A stretch of DNA of 64,000 nt from SIG299 sp045531955 (GCA_045531955.1 JAZSFC010000051.1:145649-209648), one strand, 5' to 3'; counted from the first letter of the stretch, positions 26,532 to 36,656 are shown. Translations and numbers: made by a program. Notes: generated by a model not told the origin, from the letters alone.

Positions 26532-26584
26532 GAAAGGGGGCAAAACTTTAGCAATTTTTAATAAGCTTTTGTTCATAAAAGGAC

Positions 26585-26612
26585 TTGTTTTTTGCAAAAA
26601 AAGTGGTATGAT
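26585..26612 (+). promoter_or_regulatory. Probable promoter of the ABC exporter pair
   Basis: TTGTTT (26585-26590) and TATGAT (26607-26612), 16-base spacer, about 60 bases before the start codon. Confidence 0.5.
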
Positions 26613-26670
26613 GAATAGACTGCAACTAAAAATGAGGTTACCATTACACAGGAGAGAGTAGGAGAGTAAC

Positions 26671-28464
26671 ATGAGAGAAATTAAGTGGGTATTTTCTTTT
26701 ATCCGAGGGAAAAACATTGCATGGATGATTCTTGCATGGCTGGCAGGAATTGCATCGGTTATTTTATTAACTGTGGAGCCAAAGATTATCAGCCATATTG
26801 TAGACGATATTTTAAAACCGATGTTTTCGGATTCTTCCGTAAAAACGGAAGAGGTGCTTGCAGAGGTTGTTCCGCTGCTTTTAGTGGCATTGTGCGTTGT
26901 GGCAACCAGAGCATTGTTAAAGTTTTGGGCAAACGTGGAACGTGATGAAGTTGCCTATCGTGCCCTTTTGATTTTAAGAGAAGATATGTATGAAAAAATC
27001 GGTGCCCAGAGCAGAAATTTCTTTATGAAGAACCGTTCTGGTGATTTAATAAATAAATGTACCGGTGACTTGGATACCATGCGTCATTTTATGAGCTGGG
27101 TATCCTATAATATGTTTGAGTGTTTCGTCATGGTTGCGGTGGTTCTTTCCGTATTTTTCAGCATCAGCTGGGAATTTACCCTGTGTCTGCTGGCAATTTC
27201 ACCGTTAGCCTTTATTACGGCTATCCGTATGGGTAAAATTGTGCGTCCGATTTTCGGTAATGCCAGAGCGCAACTGTCCCGTTTAAATACCATGGTACAG
27301 GAAAATATCAGCGGTAACCGTGTGGTCCGGGCATTTTGCAGGGAACCGTTCGAAATAGAAAAGTTTGATGCGGAAAATGAAAAGTATTATGAGCTTCAGC
27401 TGGAAGGTAACAGAGTATGGGTAAAGTATGCTCCGATTCTGGAAACAGCCGCAAATATTATGAACAGCTGTGCCATCATCATTGGTGCTTTGCTTTGTAT
27501 TTATGAAAAGATTACCTTGGGAGACCTGGTTATTTTTACTTCACTTTCCTGGATGTTGAATAACCCGATGCAGCAGCTGGGCTTTTTTATTAACGATTTA
27601 CAGCGCTTTATGGCAAGCTGTGAGCGTGTCCACGAACTGTATGATACAGAGACGGATATTAAGAGTCCGGAGAATGCCGTAACAAAGGAAATTACCGGTG
27701 AAATCACCTTAAAGGATGTAACTTTGGCATACGGAGAAGATGAGGTACTAAAGAATATTAATCTGCATATTCCTGCGGGAAGCACGGTAGGAATTATGGG
27801 TGCCACCGGCTCCGGTAAAACTACATTGTTAAATGTAATTACCCGTTTCGTTGATGTAACAAGCGGCAGTGTTCTTGTAGATGGTGTGGATGTAAAAGAG
27901 TATGATTTACAGCATCTTCGCCGCAACATCGGTATTGCCCTGCAGGATATATTCCTGTTTTCCGATACAGCAGAAGCCAACATTGCCTATGGTGTGCCGG
28001 ACGTATCAGAGGAAGAGATAAAGAAGGCAGCGGTGGATGCGGATGCGGACAGCTTTGTAAGCCAGCTTCCGGAAGGTTATGATACAATTGTCGGTGAGCG
28101 CGGTATGGGATTATCCGGCGGTCAGAAGCAGCGTCTTGCCCTGGCGAGAGCCTTGGCTATGAATGCGCCGATTCTGATGCTTGATGATACTACATCTGCA
28201 GTAGATTTAGAGACAGAAAAGTATATTCAGGAGCACATTGCGGCAAGAGAGAAAAAGGCAACAAAGATTATTGTTGCCCAGAGAATTACTGCCGTAAAGA
28301 ATGCAGACTTTATTGTAATATTGGAAAACGGAAAAATTACCGAGCAGGGAACCCACAAAGAACTTCTTCAAAAGAAGGGATACTACTATAAGATTTACCG
28401 TATCCAGCAAGGTCTTGCAGGTGAGGATGAAATTGCGGCAGCTCTGGAAGGAGGTGCATTCTAA
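26671..28464 (+). CDS. Heterodimeric ABC exporter, subunit with degenerate site
   Basis: 597 residues: six membrane helices (residues 1-315), then a nucleotide-binding domain. Walker A is GATGSGKTT, the signature is LSGGQKQR, and Walker B reads LMLDDTTS, in which the usual catalytic Glu is replaced by Asp. That loss is typical of one partner in heterodimeric exporters such as BmrCD or TM287/288. The stop codon overlaps the ATG of the next ABC gene (TAATG), so both are made together. Likely exports drugs, lipids or peptides. Confidence 0.93.
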   Translation: MREIKWVFSFIRGKNIAWMILAWLAGIASVILLTVEPKIISHIVDDILKPMFSDSSVKTEEVLAEVVPLLLVALCVVATRALLKFWANVERDEVAYRALLILREDMYEKIGAQSRNFFMKNRSGDLINKCTGDLDTMRHFMSWVSYNMFECFVMVAVVLSVFFSISWEFTLCLLAISPLAFITAIRMGKIVRPIFGNARAQLSRLNTMVQENISGNRVVRAFCREPFEIEKFDAENEKYYELQLEGNRVWVKYAPILETAANIMNSCAIIIGALLCIYEKITLGDLVIFTSLSWMLNNPMQQLGFFINDLQRFMASCERVHELYDTETDIKSPENAVTKEITGEITLKDVTLAYGEDEVLKNINLHIPAGSTVGIMGATGSGKTTLLNVITRFVDVTSGSVLVDGVDVKEYDLQHLRRNIGIALQDIFLFSDTAEANIAYGVPDVSEEEIKKAAVDADADSFVSQLPEGYDTIVGERGMGLSGGQKQRLALARALAMNAPILMLDDTTSAVDLETEKYIQEHIAAREKKATKIIVAQRITAVKNADFIVILENGKITEQGTHKELLQKKGYYYKIYRIQQGLAGEDEIAAALEGGAF

Positions 28465-30236
28465 TGGCAAGAAATAAATACAATGTGGATGAAAACTTAG
28501 AGAAGAAGTTTGATATATCCCAGTTGGTGCGAAGTCTGATTTATGTGAAACGCTACAAAACGCTTTTTATTGCAGCATTTTGTTTTAGTATGATTTCCAT
28601 TTTCTGTGGATTATTAATGCCATTATTTACGCAGAATGCGATTGATAAGTTTATCCCGGATAAGGATGTAAAATCCTTACTGCTCGCAGGTGCGGCAATC
28701 ATCATTACCGTAATTTTACAGGCAATTTGCAATAAGAGCCGTTCCCGTGCGACTGCCAGAGCAGGACAGGCCATTATCCGTGACATCCGTCGTGACTTGT
28801 TTGTTCATTTGCAGGAGTTACCGTTTGACTACTTTGACAGCAGACCTCACGGAAAAATTCTGGTGAGAGTAGTTAATTATGTAAATTCCGTATCTGACTT
28901 TTTAACGAACGGTATGATTAATATGATACTGGAAGGCTTGAGCCTTTTGGTAATTGCCGGATTTATGTTGTACATGCATCCGGGACTCTCCCTGGTAGTA
29001 TTTTCCGGCATCCCGATTTTTGTAATCTATTTGTTTGCGATAAAAGGAGTACAGAGAAAAGCCTGGCAGATGCAGGCTAATAAGTCCTCTAATTACACTG
29101 CATATCTGGCGGAGAGTATCAACGGAGAACGGGTTACCCAGAGCTTTGCCAGGGAAAAATATAACAGCGGTATTAATCAGGAGCTTTCCTTAGAAGCAAA
29201 GGGAGCTTTTATGAAGGCAGTTACCGTAAACCACAGTATTTGGCCGATTACGCTGTTTTTAACCAAAATTACAAACTATGCATTATATATTGTGGGTATC
29301 CTGTATTTCAGAGAAAGCCTGGAAGTTGGTGTAATTATCGCCATGACCAGTTATGCCAGCCGGTTTTGGCAGCCGATTCAGAATATCAGCAGTAACTATA
29401 ACCAGTTGATTAATACGGTATCTTACCTGGAACGTATTTTCCAGCTGATGGATGAGCCGGTTACCGTAACTGATGAACCGGATGCTGTAGAACTTCCGGA
29501 GATTAAGGGCGATGTAAAGTTTGATCAGGTTATTTTTGAATATGAAAAAGACCGGCTTGTATTAAAGGATGTAAGCTTCCATGCGGCGGCAGGAGAAAGT
29601 ATTGCTTTGGTTGGTCCTACCGGTGCAGGAAAATCTACTATTGTAAATTTGGTTTCAAGATTCTATAATATTAAAAGCGGTAAGGTTTTAATTGACGACT
29701 GTGATATTGCAAAGGCTACCTTAAAATCCATCCGTAGCCAGATGGGCATTATGCTTCAGGATACGTTTATTTTCTCAGGTACCATTATGGATAATATCCG
29801 CTACGGTAACTTAAATGCGACGGATGAAGAATGTATTGCTGCGGCAAAGCAGGTATATGCACATGAGTTCATCAGCAAGCTGCCGGACGGCTATTTTACC
29901 CAAGTAAACGAGCGTGGAGATGTGCTTTCCGCAGGTCAGCGACAGCTGTTATCCTTTGCAAGAACCTTGCTTTCCGACCCGAAGATTTTAATCTTGGACG
30001 AAGCAACCTCCTCCATTGATACTAATACAGAGCTGTTGGTACAGGAAGGAATTAAGCAGTTGTTAAAGAACAGAACCTCTTTTATTGTGGCACACCGTAT
30101 TTCCACCATTAAGGGCTGTGACAGAATTATGTATATTCATGACGGTCAGATTGCAGAAAGCGGCAATCATGATGAATTGATGGAAAAGAAGGGCCACTAT
30201 TTCCAGCTGTATACTTCACAGCTGACGAACGAATAG
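28464..30236 (+). CDS. Heterodimeric ABC exporter, catalytic subunit
   Basis: 590 residues with the same membrane-plus-ATPase layout as the gene before it. Walker A is GPTGAGKST, the signature LSAGQRQL, and Walker B LILDEATSS with the catalytic Glu intact, followed by a switch His in VAHRIST. It therefore provides the competent catalytic residue of the heterodimer. It is translationally coupled to the upstream subunit and followed 16 bases later by pheA, with which it may be cotranscribed. Confidence 0.93.
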   Translation: MARNKYNVDENLEKKFDISQLVRSLIYVKRYKTLFIAAFCFSMISIFCGLLMPLFTQNAIDKFIPDKDVKSLLLAGAAIIITVILQAICNKSRSRATARAGQAIIRDIRRDLFVHLQELPFDYFDSRPHGKILVRVVNYVNSVSDFLTNGMINMILEGLSLLVIAGFMLYMHPGLSLVVFSGIPIFVIYLFAIKGVQRKAWQMQANKSSNYTAYLAESINGERVTQSFAREKYNSGINQELSLEAKGAFMKAVTVNHSIWPITLFLTKITNYALYIVGILYFRESLEVGVIIAMTSYASRFWQPIQNISSNYNQLINTVSYLERIFQLMDEPVTVTDEPDAVELPEIKGDVKFDQVIFEYEKDRLVLKDVSFHAAAGESIALVGPTGAGKSTIVNLVSRFYNIKSGKVLIDDCDIAKATLKSIRSQMGIMLQDTFIFSGTIMDNIRYGNLNATDEECIAAAKQVYAHEFISKLPDGYFTQVNERGDVLSAGQRQLLSFARTLLSDPKILILDEATSSIDTNTELLVQEGIKQLLKNRTSFIVAHRISTIKGCDRIMYIHDGQIAESGNHDELMEKKGHYFQLYTSQLTNE

Positions 30237-30252
30237 AAAGGCGGAACGACCA

Positions 30253-31383
30253 ATGATAGACCTGACAAAATCCAGAGAAAGTATAGACCGCATCGATAAA
30301 CAGATTGTAGATTTGTTTGAAGAACGAATGAAAGTAGCCGGTGATGTGGCAGAATATAAAAGAAATACCGGTAAGAAGGTTTTTGACCCGGAACGGGAAT
30401 TGCAAAAGCTGGAAACCTTGGGCGCAATGGCTTCTTCGGAGTTTAACGAACGTGCAGTGAGAGAATTATTTTCCCAGATTATGTCTATCAGCAGAAAGTA
30501 TCAGTACAGTCTGTTGACTGAGCAGAATGAACGCTTTGAGGAACTTACCGGACTTCCGAAAACAGCGGACACCAAAGTGTGTTTTTTCGGTGCTCCGGGC
30601 TCTTATTCCGAGCAGGCCATGGAGGATTGTTTTGGGACAGAGGTTACAAGTTTCCCGGCTGCTACATTTAAAGATGTTATGGAAGCTGTGCAAAACGGCG
30701 CAGCTGACTTTGGTGTGCTCCCTATTGAAAATACAACTACCGGCGGGATTACTGACAGCTACGACCTTTTAATGGAGTATGACAACTATCTGATCGGAGA
30801 GCACGTAGTAAAAATTGAGCATGCGTTACTTGGAATTCCGGGAGCCAAAATAGAAGAGCTTCGAAAGGTATATTCCCATTCCCAGGGACTAAGTCAGTGC
30901 AAGAAGTTTTTTGACGAATATCCGGATATCCGTCCTGCGGTATCATCCAGTACTTCCGAAAGTGCAAAGAAGGTAATGGAGGCAAAGGACAGCACACTGG
31001 CAGCCATTGCCAGTAAGCGGGCAGCGGGCATTTATGGCCTTGAGGTTCTTAAGGAGTGCTTAAATACAGAGGATGTAAATTCTACCAGATTTATCATTGT
31101 TACGAACAAAAAGACCTTTTTAACAACGGCAAATAAAATCAGCATTTGTTTTGAATTGCCTCATGAATCCGGTAGTCTTTATAAGATGCTGAGTCATATT
31201 ATGTACAATAACTTAAATATGACAAAGATTGAGTCCAGACCGATTCCGGGACGCAGCTTTGAATACCGTTTCTTCGTAGACTTTGAAGGAAAGATTACGG
31301 ATGCAGCGGTTCGAAATACTTTAAATGGTATCAGGGAAGAAGCTTCCCGGTTAAAGATTCTTGGTAATATTGCAACTGAGTAA
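30253..31383 (+). CDS. pheA: Bifunctional chorismate mutase / prephenate dehydratase
   Basis: 376 residues. Makes phenylpyruvate from chorismate in phenylalanine biosynthesis. Residues 1-85 are an AroQ-type chorismate mutase (RESIDRIDKQIVDLFEERM). Residues about 108-285 are prephenate dehydratase (FFGAPGSYSEQA, PIENTTTGGI, and STRFIIV motif near its end). Residues 295-370 are an ACT domain (HESGSLYKML, ESRPIPGRSFEYRFFVDF), which normally mediates feedback inhibition by phenylalanine. The P-protein fusion is common in clostridia. Confidence 0.97.
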   Translation: MIDLTKSRESIDRIDKQIVDLFEERMKVAGDVAEYKRNTGKKVFDPERELQKLETLGAMASSEFNERAVRELFSQIMSISRKYQYSLLTEQNERFEELTGLPKTADTKVCFFGAPGSYSEQAMEDCFGTEVTSFPAATFKDVMEAVQNGAADFGVLPIENTTTGGITDSYDLLMEYDNYLIGEHVVKIEHALLGIPGAKIEELRKVYSHSQGLSQCKKFFDEYPDIRPAVSSSTSESAKKVMEAKDSTLAAIASKRAAGIYGLEVLKECLNTEDVNSTRFIIVTNKKTFLTTANKISICFELPHESGSLYKMLSHIMYNNLNMTKIESRPIPGRSFEYRFFVDFEGKITDAAVRNTLNGIREEASRLKILGNIATE

Positions 31384-31406
31384 TAGTGAAAGACAGGAGT
31401 GTTTGC

Positions 31407-32540
31407 ATGGCTGGTATGTTTGACTATCTCGATTGGAGAGGTGATCTTACCTTCGATGAGGCGGAGTTTAATGAAGTAGACAGTATGATTCTTGCGTGGC
31501 TTTCTTATGCGGCGTTGGACGGTATTGTGCCTGCGGAATGCTCCGAAACAGATACCATTACTATAGAAAAAGCATCGGAGCAGTTTATAAAGACTCATGA
31601 TGTGGACAAAATTTTAAAAGAGCATGTATCTTTTACAAAAACATCCATATTGATGTTACAAAAACTGGCTTTGTCGAGAAGATTCAAAGATTTGGAATTG
31701 ACCGGATTTGTGAATCGGATTGATTATAAAAAAGAGAGTCAGTTTTGTGCCATGACGGTGTTTTTGCAAAAGAACCGCTATGCAGTGGTATTCCGTGGAA
31801 CGGATGATAACTTAATCGGATGGAAAGAGGATTTTAACATGAGCTTTCTTCCGGTAATCCCGGCCCAAAATATGGCGCTTTCTTATCTGGAAGGAGTGGC
31901 GAGCCGTATCAGAGGAAAAATTTATGTATGCGGTCATTCCAAGGGCGGTAATTTGGCAGTCTATGCCGGAGTGCGAGCTTCTTACCGGACCAGAAGGAAG
32001 ATACTGGACATCTATAACCATGACGGTCCCGGATTTTATGATATTAATGGACTGGGTGATGCTTTTGAAGAAATGTTGCCGAAGATTCATTCCTTTGTTC
32101 CGGAAACTGCAGTGGTAGGTATGCTGTTAGAACAGGTTGGCGAACATCATGTTGTGAAAAGCAATAACAAAGGCTTACTTCAGCATGATGCCATGTCCTG
32201 GGAAGTTCTTGGCACTAAGTTTGTTACGGTAAACAGAGTATCGGATGCCAGCCGTATGGTAAATGATATTTTAAAGAACTGGTTAAGGGAAACATCTAAT
32301 GAAGAACGGGAAACCTTTGTAGATACATTATACAAAATTCTGGATGCTTCCCAGGCGAAAAGTATTGACGACCTAAATGCAGAAAAGGGAAGAATTGCTA
32401 ATGTGGTTCTAAAGGAAATCAGTGGTCTTTCCAAAGAAACGAAAGCAATGCTTGGAAAGACACTGTCTGCATTATTTAAAGAAGGTAATCAGGTGATTAA
32501 AACGAATCTTAGTAATAATAAAAGTAAAAATAAAAAATAG
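31407..32540 (+). CDS. DUF2974 (Mbeg1-like) alpha/beta hydrolase
   Basis: 377 residues from ATG 31407, eight bases after ACAGGAG; a GTG at 31386 has no site. Starts with the DUF2974 hallmark M-F-D-Y-L-D-W-R-G-D. The nucleophile elbow GHSKGGNLA near residue 177 and FRGTDDNLIGWKEDF upstream fit a lipase-like serine hydrolase fold. DUF2974 proteins occur widely in Firmicutes; substrate unknown, perhaps a lipid or ester. No signal peptide. It is 23 bases after pheA. Confidence 0.88.
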   Translation: MAGMFDYLDWRGDLTFDEAEFNEVDSMILAWLSYAALDGIVPAECSETDTITIEKASEQFIKTHDVDKILKEHVSFTKTSILMLQKLALSRRFKDLELTGFVNRIDYKKESQFCAMTVFLQKNRYAVVFRGTDDNLIGWKEDFNMSFLPVIPAQNMALSYLEGVASRIRGKIYVCGHSKGGNLAVYAGVRASYRTRRKILDIYNHDGPGFYDINGLGDAFEEMLPKIHSFVPETAVVGMLLEQVGEHHVVKSNNKGLLQHDAMSWEVLGTKFVTVNRVSDASRMVNDILKNWLRETSNEERETFVDTLYKILDASQAKSIDDLNAEKGRIANVVLKEISGLSKETKAMLGKTLSALFKEGNQVIKTNLSNNKSKNKK

Positions 32541-32554
32541 TACAAACACATTGC

Positions 32555-32608
32555 ACCTCCCGGGTGAGTATATTGACTACGTAGTCAAAACTTAACCGGG
32601 AGGTTTTT
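32555..32608 (+). promoter_or_regulatory. Hairpin that contains the ribosome binding site of the lipoprotein gene
   Basis: ACCTCCCGG (32555-32563) pairs with CCGGGAGGT (32596-32604), followed by TTTT up to ATG 32609. The loop holds a perfect 16-bp palindrome TTGACTACGTAGTCAA (32573-32588). It acts as a terminator for the upstream gene and would hide the GGGAGG site. Confidence 0.75.
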
Positions 32609-33598
32609 ATGAAGAGAAAGTGTAGTATCTTACTGGTTGCAGTAATGCTTTGTATGATGCTTACGGCATGTGGCAAAGAAGAGGGAATGACCAAGGTAAA
32701 GCTTACGGAAGTGGCTCATTCTATTTTTTATGCACCGATGTATGTTGCCATTGAAGAAGGCTATTTTGAAGAAGAAGGCATTGAGGTGGAGCTTGTAAAC
32801 GGTCTTGGGGCAGATAAGACGATGACGGCTGTTTTATCCGGAGAATCAGAAATCGGTTTCATGGGCTCCGAGGCATCGGTTTATGTGTATAATGAAGGAG
32901 CTACAGACTATGTGGTTAACTTTGCCCAGCTTACCCAGCGTGCAGGTAATTTCCTTGTTTCCAGAGAATCCGAAACTGATTTTGAAATGACAGATTTGAA
33001 GGGAAAAACCGTACTTGGTGGCAGAAAGGGCGGTATGCCTCAGATGGTGTTTGAGTACATTTTAAAGAAATACGGCATGGATCCGGCTACCGATTTGAAT
33101 ATTATCCAAAATATTGATTTTGGTATGACCGCCCAGGCATTTTCCGGCGGAAGCGGTGACTATACGGTAGAGTTTGAACCTTCTGCAACTGCACTGGAAA
33201 AGGAGGGAGCAGGTTATGTGGTTTCCTCCCTTGGTGTAGAAAGCGGATATGTACCGTATACTGCATTTTCTGCAAAAAAGAGTTACATTGAAAAAAATCC
33301 GGATGTAATTGAGGGATTTGTAAAAGCATTGCAGAAGGGTATGGATTATGTAAGTTCCCATACACCGGAAGAAATTGCGGAAATTATCCAGCCGCAGTTT
33401 GCTGAAACTGACAGAGATACCTTGGTTACGATTATTACAAGATATTATGACCAGGACAGCTGGAAGGAAGATCTGGTATTTTCTAAGGAAGCGTATACGT
33501 TATTACTGGATATTTTGGAAAGCGCGGGAGAATTGGAGAAACGTCCTCCTTATGAAGATCTGGTAGATAACACATATTCCGAGAAAGCAGCGAAGTAA
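32609..33598 (+). CDS. NMT1/SsuA-type substrate-binding lipoprotein
   Basis: 329 residues. The N-terminus is a lipoprotein signal with the lipobox L-T-A-C (Cys21). The mature part matches periplasmic-type binding proteins of the SsuA/TauA/ThiY (NMT1) group: AHSIFYAPMYVAIEEGYFEEEGIEVELV, GEIGFMG-like segment, and LKGKTVLGGRKGGMPQ. Substrates of this group include sulfonates, nitrate and thiamine precursors. No ABC permease or ATPase is adjacent, so it must pair with a transporter elsewhere. Confidence 0.9.
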   Translation: MKRKCSILLVAVMLCMMLTACGKEEGMTKVKLTEVAHSIFYAPMYVAIEEGYFEEEGIEVELVNGLGADKTMTAVLSGESEIGFMGSEASVYVYNEGATDYVVNFAQLTQRAGNFLVSRESETDFEMTDLKGKTVLGGRKGGMPQMVFEYILKKYGMDPATDLNIIQNIDFGMTAQAFSGGSGDYTVEFEPSATALEKEGAGYVVSSLGVESGYVPYTAFSAKKSYIEKNPDVIEGFVKALQKGMDYVSSHTPEEIAEIIQPQFAETDRDTLVTIITRYYDQDSWKEDLVFSKEAYTLLLDILESAGELEKRPPYEDLVDNTYSEKAAK

Positions 33599-33604
33599 TA
33601 AAAC

Positions 33605-33664
33605 AAAAAACATATCTCTTTCAAACCCGCTTTACTGATGGTTTGTACAGAGATATGTTTTTTA
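33605..33664. terminator. Bidirectional terminator
   Basis: AAAAAACATATCTCT pairs with AGAGATATGTTTTTT, with an inner AAACC/GGTTT pair. It separates converging genes. Confidence 0.88.
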
Positions 33665-33705
33665 TACGTAAAAAGGGGCTGCTGTGGCAACCCCTAAATT
33701 TTAAC

Positions 33706-34008
33706 TTAAGCTTCTTCGGTTTCTACAATAACATCTTCTACGATGTCGTCTTCTAAATCATCATCGTAATCTTCTTCAAAGTCTTCCTCTTCGAAGTCAT
33801 CGAAGTCGAAATCGTCAAGGTAATCAGGATTTAAATAACGGTAAACACCGTAAGCAATAGCAGCGATTGCAGCAATAGCACCGATGATGGCAAGTACCCA
33901 TACAACGACGCGACCGCACTTCTTTTCCGGTTCTTCTTCCTTTCTGCCAAGGAGCTCTGCTAATTTTGCGTTGCTTGCAATTAATTCATCAATCTTCTTC
34001 ATGTACAT
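33706..34008 (-). CDS. Small membrane protein with acidic tail
   Basis: 100 residues from ATG 34008 (complement), seven bases after AAAGGA; a longer reading from 34044 lacks a site. A short helical N-terminus (IDELIASNAKLAELLG), then one membrane helix (about residues 35-57), then a tail of almost only Asp and Glu. The acidic tail is probably outside or bound to cations. I recognise no family with confidence; similar small proteins with Glu-rich tails are common in Lachnospiraceae. Confidence 0.65.
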   Translation of the reverse strand: MYMKKIDELIASNAKLAELLGRKEEEPEKKCGRVVVWVLAIIGAIAAIAAIAYGVYRYLNPDYLDDFDFDDFEEEDFEEDYDDDLEDDIVEDVIVETEEA

Positions 34009-34101
34009 AACAGCATCCTTTCTTGTGAAAAAGTAATAACTCATGTTATTAGTTACAGTATACCACCTTTTTTCAGAATTTACTATATCAAACTTGAATT
34101 T

Positions 34102-36462
34102 TTATAACTTTTTTAAGTTTGCAAAGGTGGAAAGCAGCTTCTTTGTACCATAGTGAGGGAAATCCACGGTTACTTCGTGACCGTTTTTTCCTTTTACGAT
34201 GGATTTAACCACACCGGTACCGAATTTGATATGCAATACGGTATCCCCCACATCATATGAGAGTGGAGTATTTGCAGATGTGGAAGCAGGCTTGTCAAAC
34301 ATGGTGTAGGTGTTGTCCGGCTTGCGGGTGGTTGAGCCGGGCGTACTGTAAGGAACAGACGGGCGTGAACCACCATATGCAGCAGAAGAAAATGCTTTTT
34401 TACTCTCCTGAAAAGTGCTTTTTGACTGCCGGATTGGACTGTCTGCAAAAGCACTGCTTTGCCGGAAGGAGGAATCTCCGCCGGTAGGAGAGGTAACATT
34501 TAACAGATACCGCGGAATTTCTTTAATAAACCGGGAAACGGCATTGTACTGGTTCTCGCCCCGTAACATACGGCGGGAAGCGGCACTTAAGTACAGTTCG
34601 TTCATGGCACGGGTAATGCCGACATAACAAAGACGCCGTTCTTCTTCGATTTCTGCTTCCGGATTATCTGCGTTTAAGGACATAAAACTTGGAAACAGGC
34701 CTTCTTCCATACCGCAAAGAAACACATATGGGAATTCCAGACCTTTGGCATTATGTAAGGTCATGAGGGAAACATAGTTGTCTGCATCTTCTTCCTCGTC
34801 TTCTTCGGAAGCGGCTTCCTCACTGTTTAAGCCGCAATATTCCAAAAATCCGGTGAGAGATGGTAAATCCTCGGTTTGCTCATAGCGCTCGGCGTAGGAG
34901 ATAAGGGCATCGATATTCTGGATACGTTCTTCTGCGGTGTCCGGTTCATCTGCCCGGAGTTCATCCAGGTAGCCGGTTTCTGCAAGCAGCTTCTTGATTA
35001 ACTGCTTTAGCGGCATATTATTTTGGTTCTGTTCATAGCGCAGGCTTTCGATTAAAGCTAAAAAAGAAAGCAGCTTTGGCTTGGCACGTTCTACGGAAGA
35101 AATGCTTTCTACATGCTCTAAAGCAGAGTAGAGGCTTATTTCGTGGGCAGTGGCATAGTCTTTTAAGCGGTCAACAGTGGTGAGACCGATACCTCGCTTC
35201 GGGACATTGATAATACGGGTCAAGGCAATGTCGTCTTTGGCATTGTCGATAGTTTTTAAATAAGCAATAATGTCTTTTACTTCTTTACGCTGGAAGAAGC
35301 TTAAGGCGCCGATGGTTTTTGCCTTGATGTGCTTCGCCCGGAGGGCCTTTTCAAACACAAGAGACTGGGCATTGGTACGGTAGAGCACGGCAAAATCTTT
35401 AAATTCGCAGCCTTTTTCCTCTAAAAGCTGTTCGATTTTTTCTGCCACAAAGTTACCTTCGTCAATATCGGATTCATAGCGGGTAAAATGTACCGCATCG
35501 CCTTCGACATTATCCGTCCATAAAGATTTGTTCTTTCGACCGCGGTTGTTATGGATAACTTCATTGGCTGCCGCCAGAATATTTTTGGTGGAGCGGTAGT
35601 TTTGCTCCAACTTGATGACTCTGGCAGTCGGATATTCTTTTTCAAAATTTAAAATATTATAAATGTTGGCACCGCGGAATTTATAGATGGACTGGTCGTC
35701 GTCACCTACTACGCAGAGATTGTGTTCAATTTCGCCGTATTCATTTTCGTAGGATGCCAGCAGCTTAATCAACTGGAATTGGGCGGTATTGGTATCCTGG
35801 TACTCGTCCACCATAATATAGCGGAACCGGCGTTGATAATAAGCCAGTACATCCGGATTGGTGCGGAACAGTTCTACGGTTTTAAAAATCAAATCGTCAA
35901 AATCCAGTGCGTTATTTTCTTTTAGACGGCGTTGGTATTCGCTGTAAACCTGAGCGATTTTTTTTGCGGTAAAATCGTAAGCGGTGAGAGCGTAGGCTTC
36001 CGGACTAACCAGTTCGTCTTTAGCAGAAGATATGGCTGATAAAAAGGCTTTTTCTTTCATTTGCTTTGTGTCGATTTGCAACTGCTTTAATACATCCTTC
36101 ATTAAAGTTTTCTGGTCATCTGCATCGTAAATGGTAAAGTTTCGGTCGTATCCCAGACTTTCGATGAAGCGGCGCAGAATACGTACGCAGGTGGAGTGGA
36201 AGGTGCTGACCCAGATATTTGCGGAATATTCCGGACCGACGGTTTTTTCTACACGTTCCTTCATTTCTTTAGCGGCTTTATTCGTAAAGGTAATTGCCAG
36301 AATCTGATAGGGACTTACATTTTTTTCTGATATCAGATAGGCAATACGATGGGTGAGTACCCTGGTTTTTCCGGAGCCGGCACCGGCTAAAATAAGCAAC
36401 GGCCCCCGGTCGTGCTTAACTGCAGATAACTGTTCCGGATTTAAGGAATCATATATGCTCAT
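34102..36462 (-). CDS. pcrA: UvrD/PcrA-type ATP-dependent DNA helicase
   Basis: 786 residues, slightly longer than typical PcrA (about 720-740). Unwinds DNA 3' to 5' in repair and replication restart. Superfamily 1 motifs are in order: Q-motif N-P-E-Q, motif I LAGAGSGKTRVL, Ia ITFTNKAA, II VDEYQDTN, III VGDDDQSIYKFRGA, IV LEQNYRST, V TLHNAKGLEFPYVF, VI YVGITRA. The C-terminal 130 residues include a Ser-rich linker and a Tudor-like end (DVGDTVLHIKFGTGVV) that in PcrA binds RNA polymerase. GGAG lies before the start. Confidence 0.95.
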   Translation of the reverse strand: MSIYDSLNPEQLSAVKHDRGPLLILAGAGSGKTRVLTHRIAYLISEKNVSPYQILAITFTNKAAKEMKERVEKTVGPEYSANIWVSTFHSTCVRILRRFIESLGYDRNFTIYDADDQKTLMKDVLKQLQIDTKQMKEKAFLSAISSAKDELVSPEAYALTAYDFTAKKIAQVYSEYQRRLKENNALDFDDLIFKTVELFRTNPDVLAYYQRRFRYIMVDEYQDTNTAQFQLIKLLASYENEYGEIEHNLCVVGDDDQSIYKFRGANIYNILNFEKEYPTARVIKLEQNYRSTKNILAAANEVIHNNRGRKNKSLWTDNVEGDAVHFTRYESDIDEGNFVAEKIEQLLEEKGCEFKDFAVLYRTNAQSLVFEKALRAKHIKAKTIGALSFFQRKEVKDIIAYLKTIDNAKDDIALTRIINVPKRGIGLTTVDRLKDYATAHEISLYSALEHVESISSVERAKPKLLSFLALIESLRYEQNQNNMPLKQLIKKLLAETGYLDELRADEPDTAEERIQNIDALISYAERYEQTEDLPSLTGFLEYCGLNSEEAASEEDEEEDADNYVSLMTLHNAKGLEFPYVFLCGMEEGLFPSFMSLNADNPEAEIEEERRLCYVGITRAMNELYLSAASRRMLRGENQYNAVSRFIKEIPRYLLNVTSPTGGDSSFRQSSAFADSPIRQSKSTFQESKKAFSSAAYGGSRPSVPYSTPGSTTRKPDNTYTMFDKPASTSANTPLSYDVGDTVLHIKFGTGVVKSIVKGKNGHEVTVDFPHYGTKKLLSTFANLKKL

Positions 36463-36568
36463 GAGTAATCTCCTTATAACTATACATTTTTCGAACTTCC
36501 GTTCTATTTTACCATAAAGACAGAAAAATGAAAAGCAGAAAAAAGAAAAAAGAAGATGAATTTATATC

Positions 36569-36597
36569 TTGTCATATGGTTTTTAATACTATATAAT
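36569..36597 (+). promoter_or_regulatory. Promoter of the DUF1836 gene
   Basis: TTGTCA (36569-36574) and TATAAT (36592-36597), 17-base spacer. Confidence 0.7.
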
Positions 36598-36656
36598 AAA
36601 ATTATTAGAAGTATAATACGATTTTGATAACGATAAAATATCGAAAGGGTAGAATT

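Noticed and set aside
26305..26661. 118-aa plus-strand open frame
   Set aside because: It runs through the right arm of palindrome C, has no ribosome site and no recognisable protein pattern.
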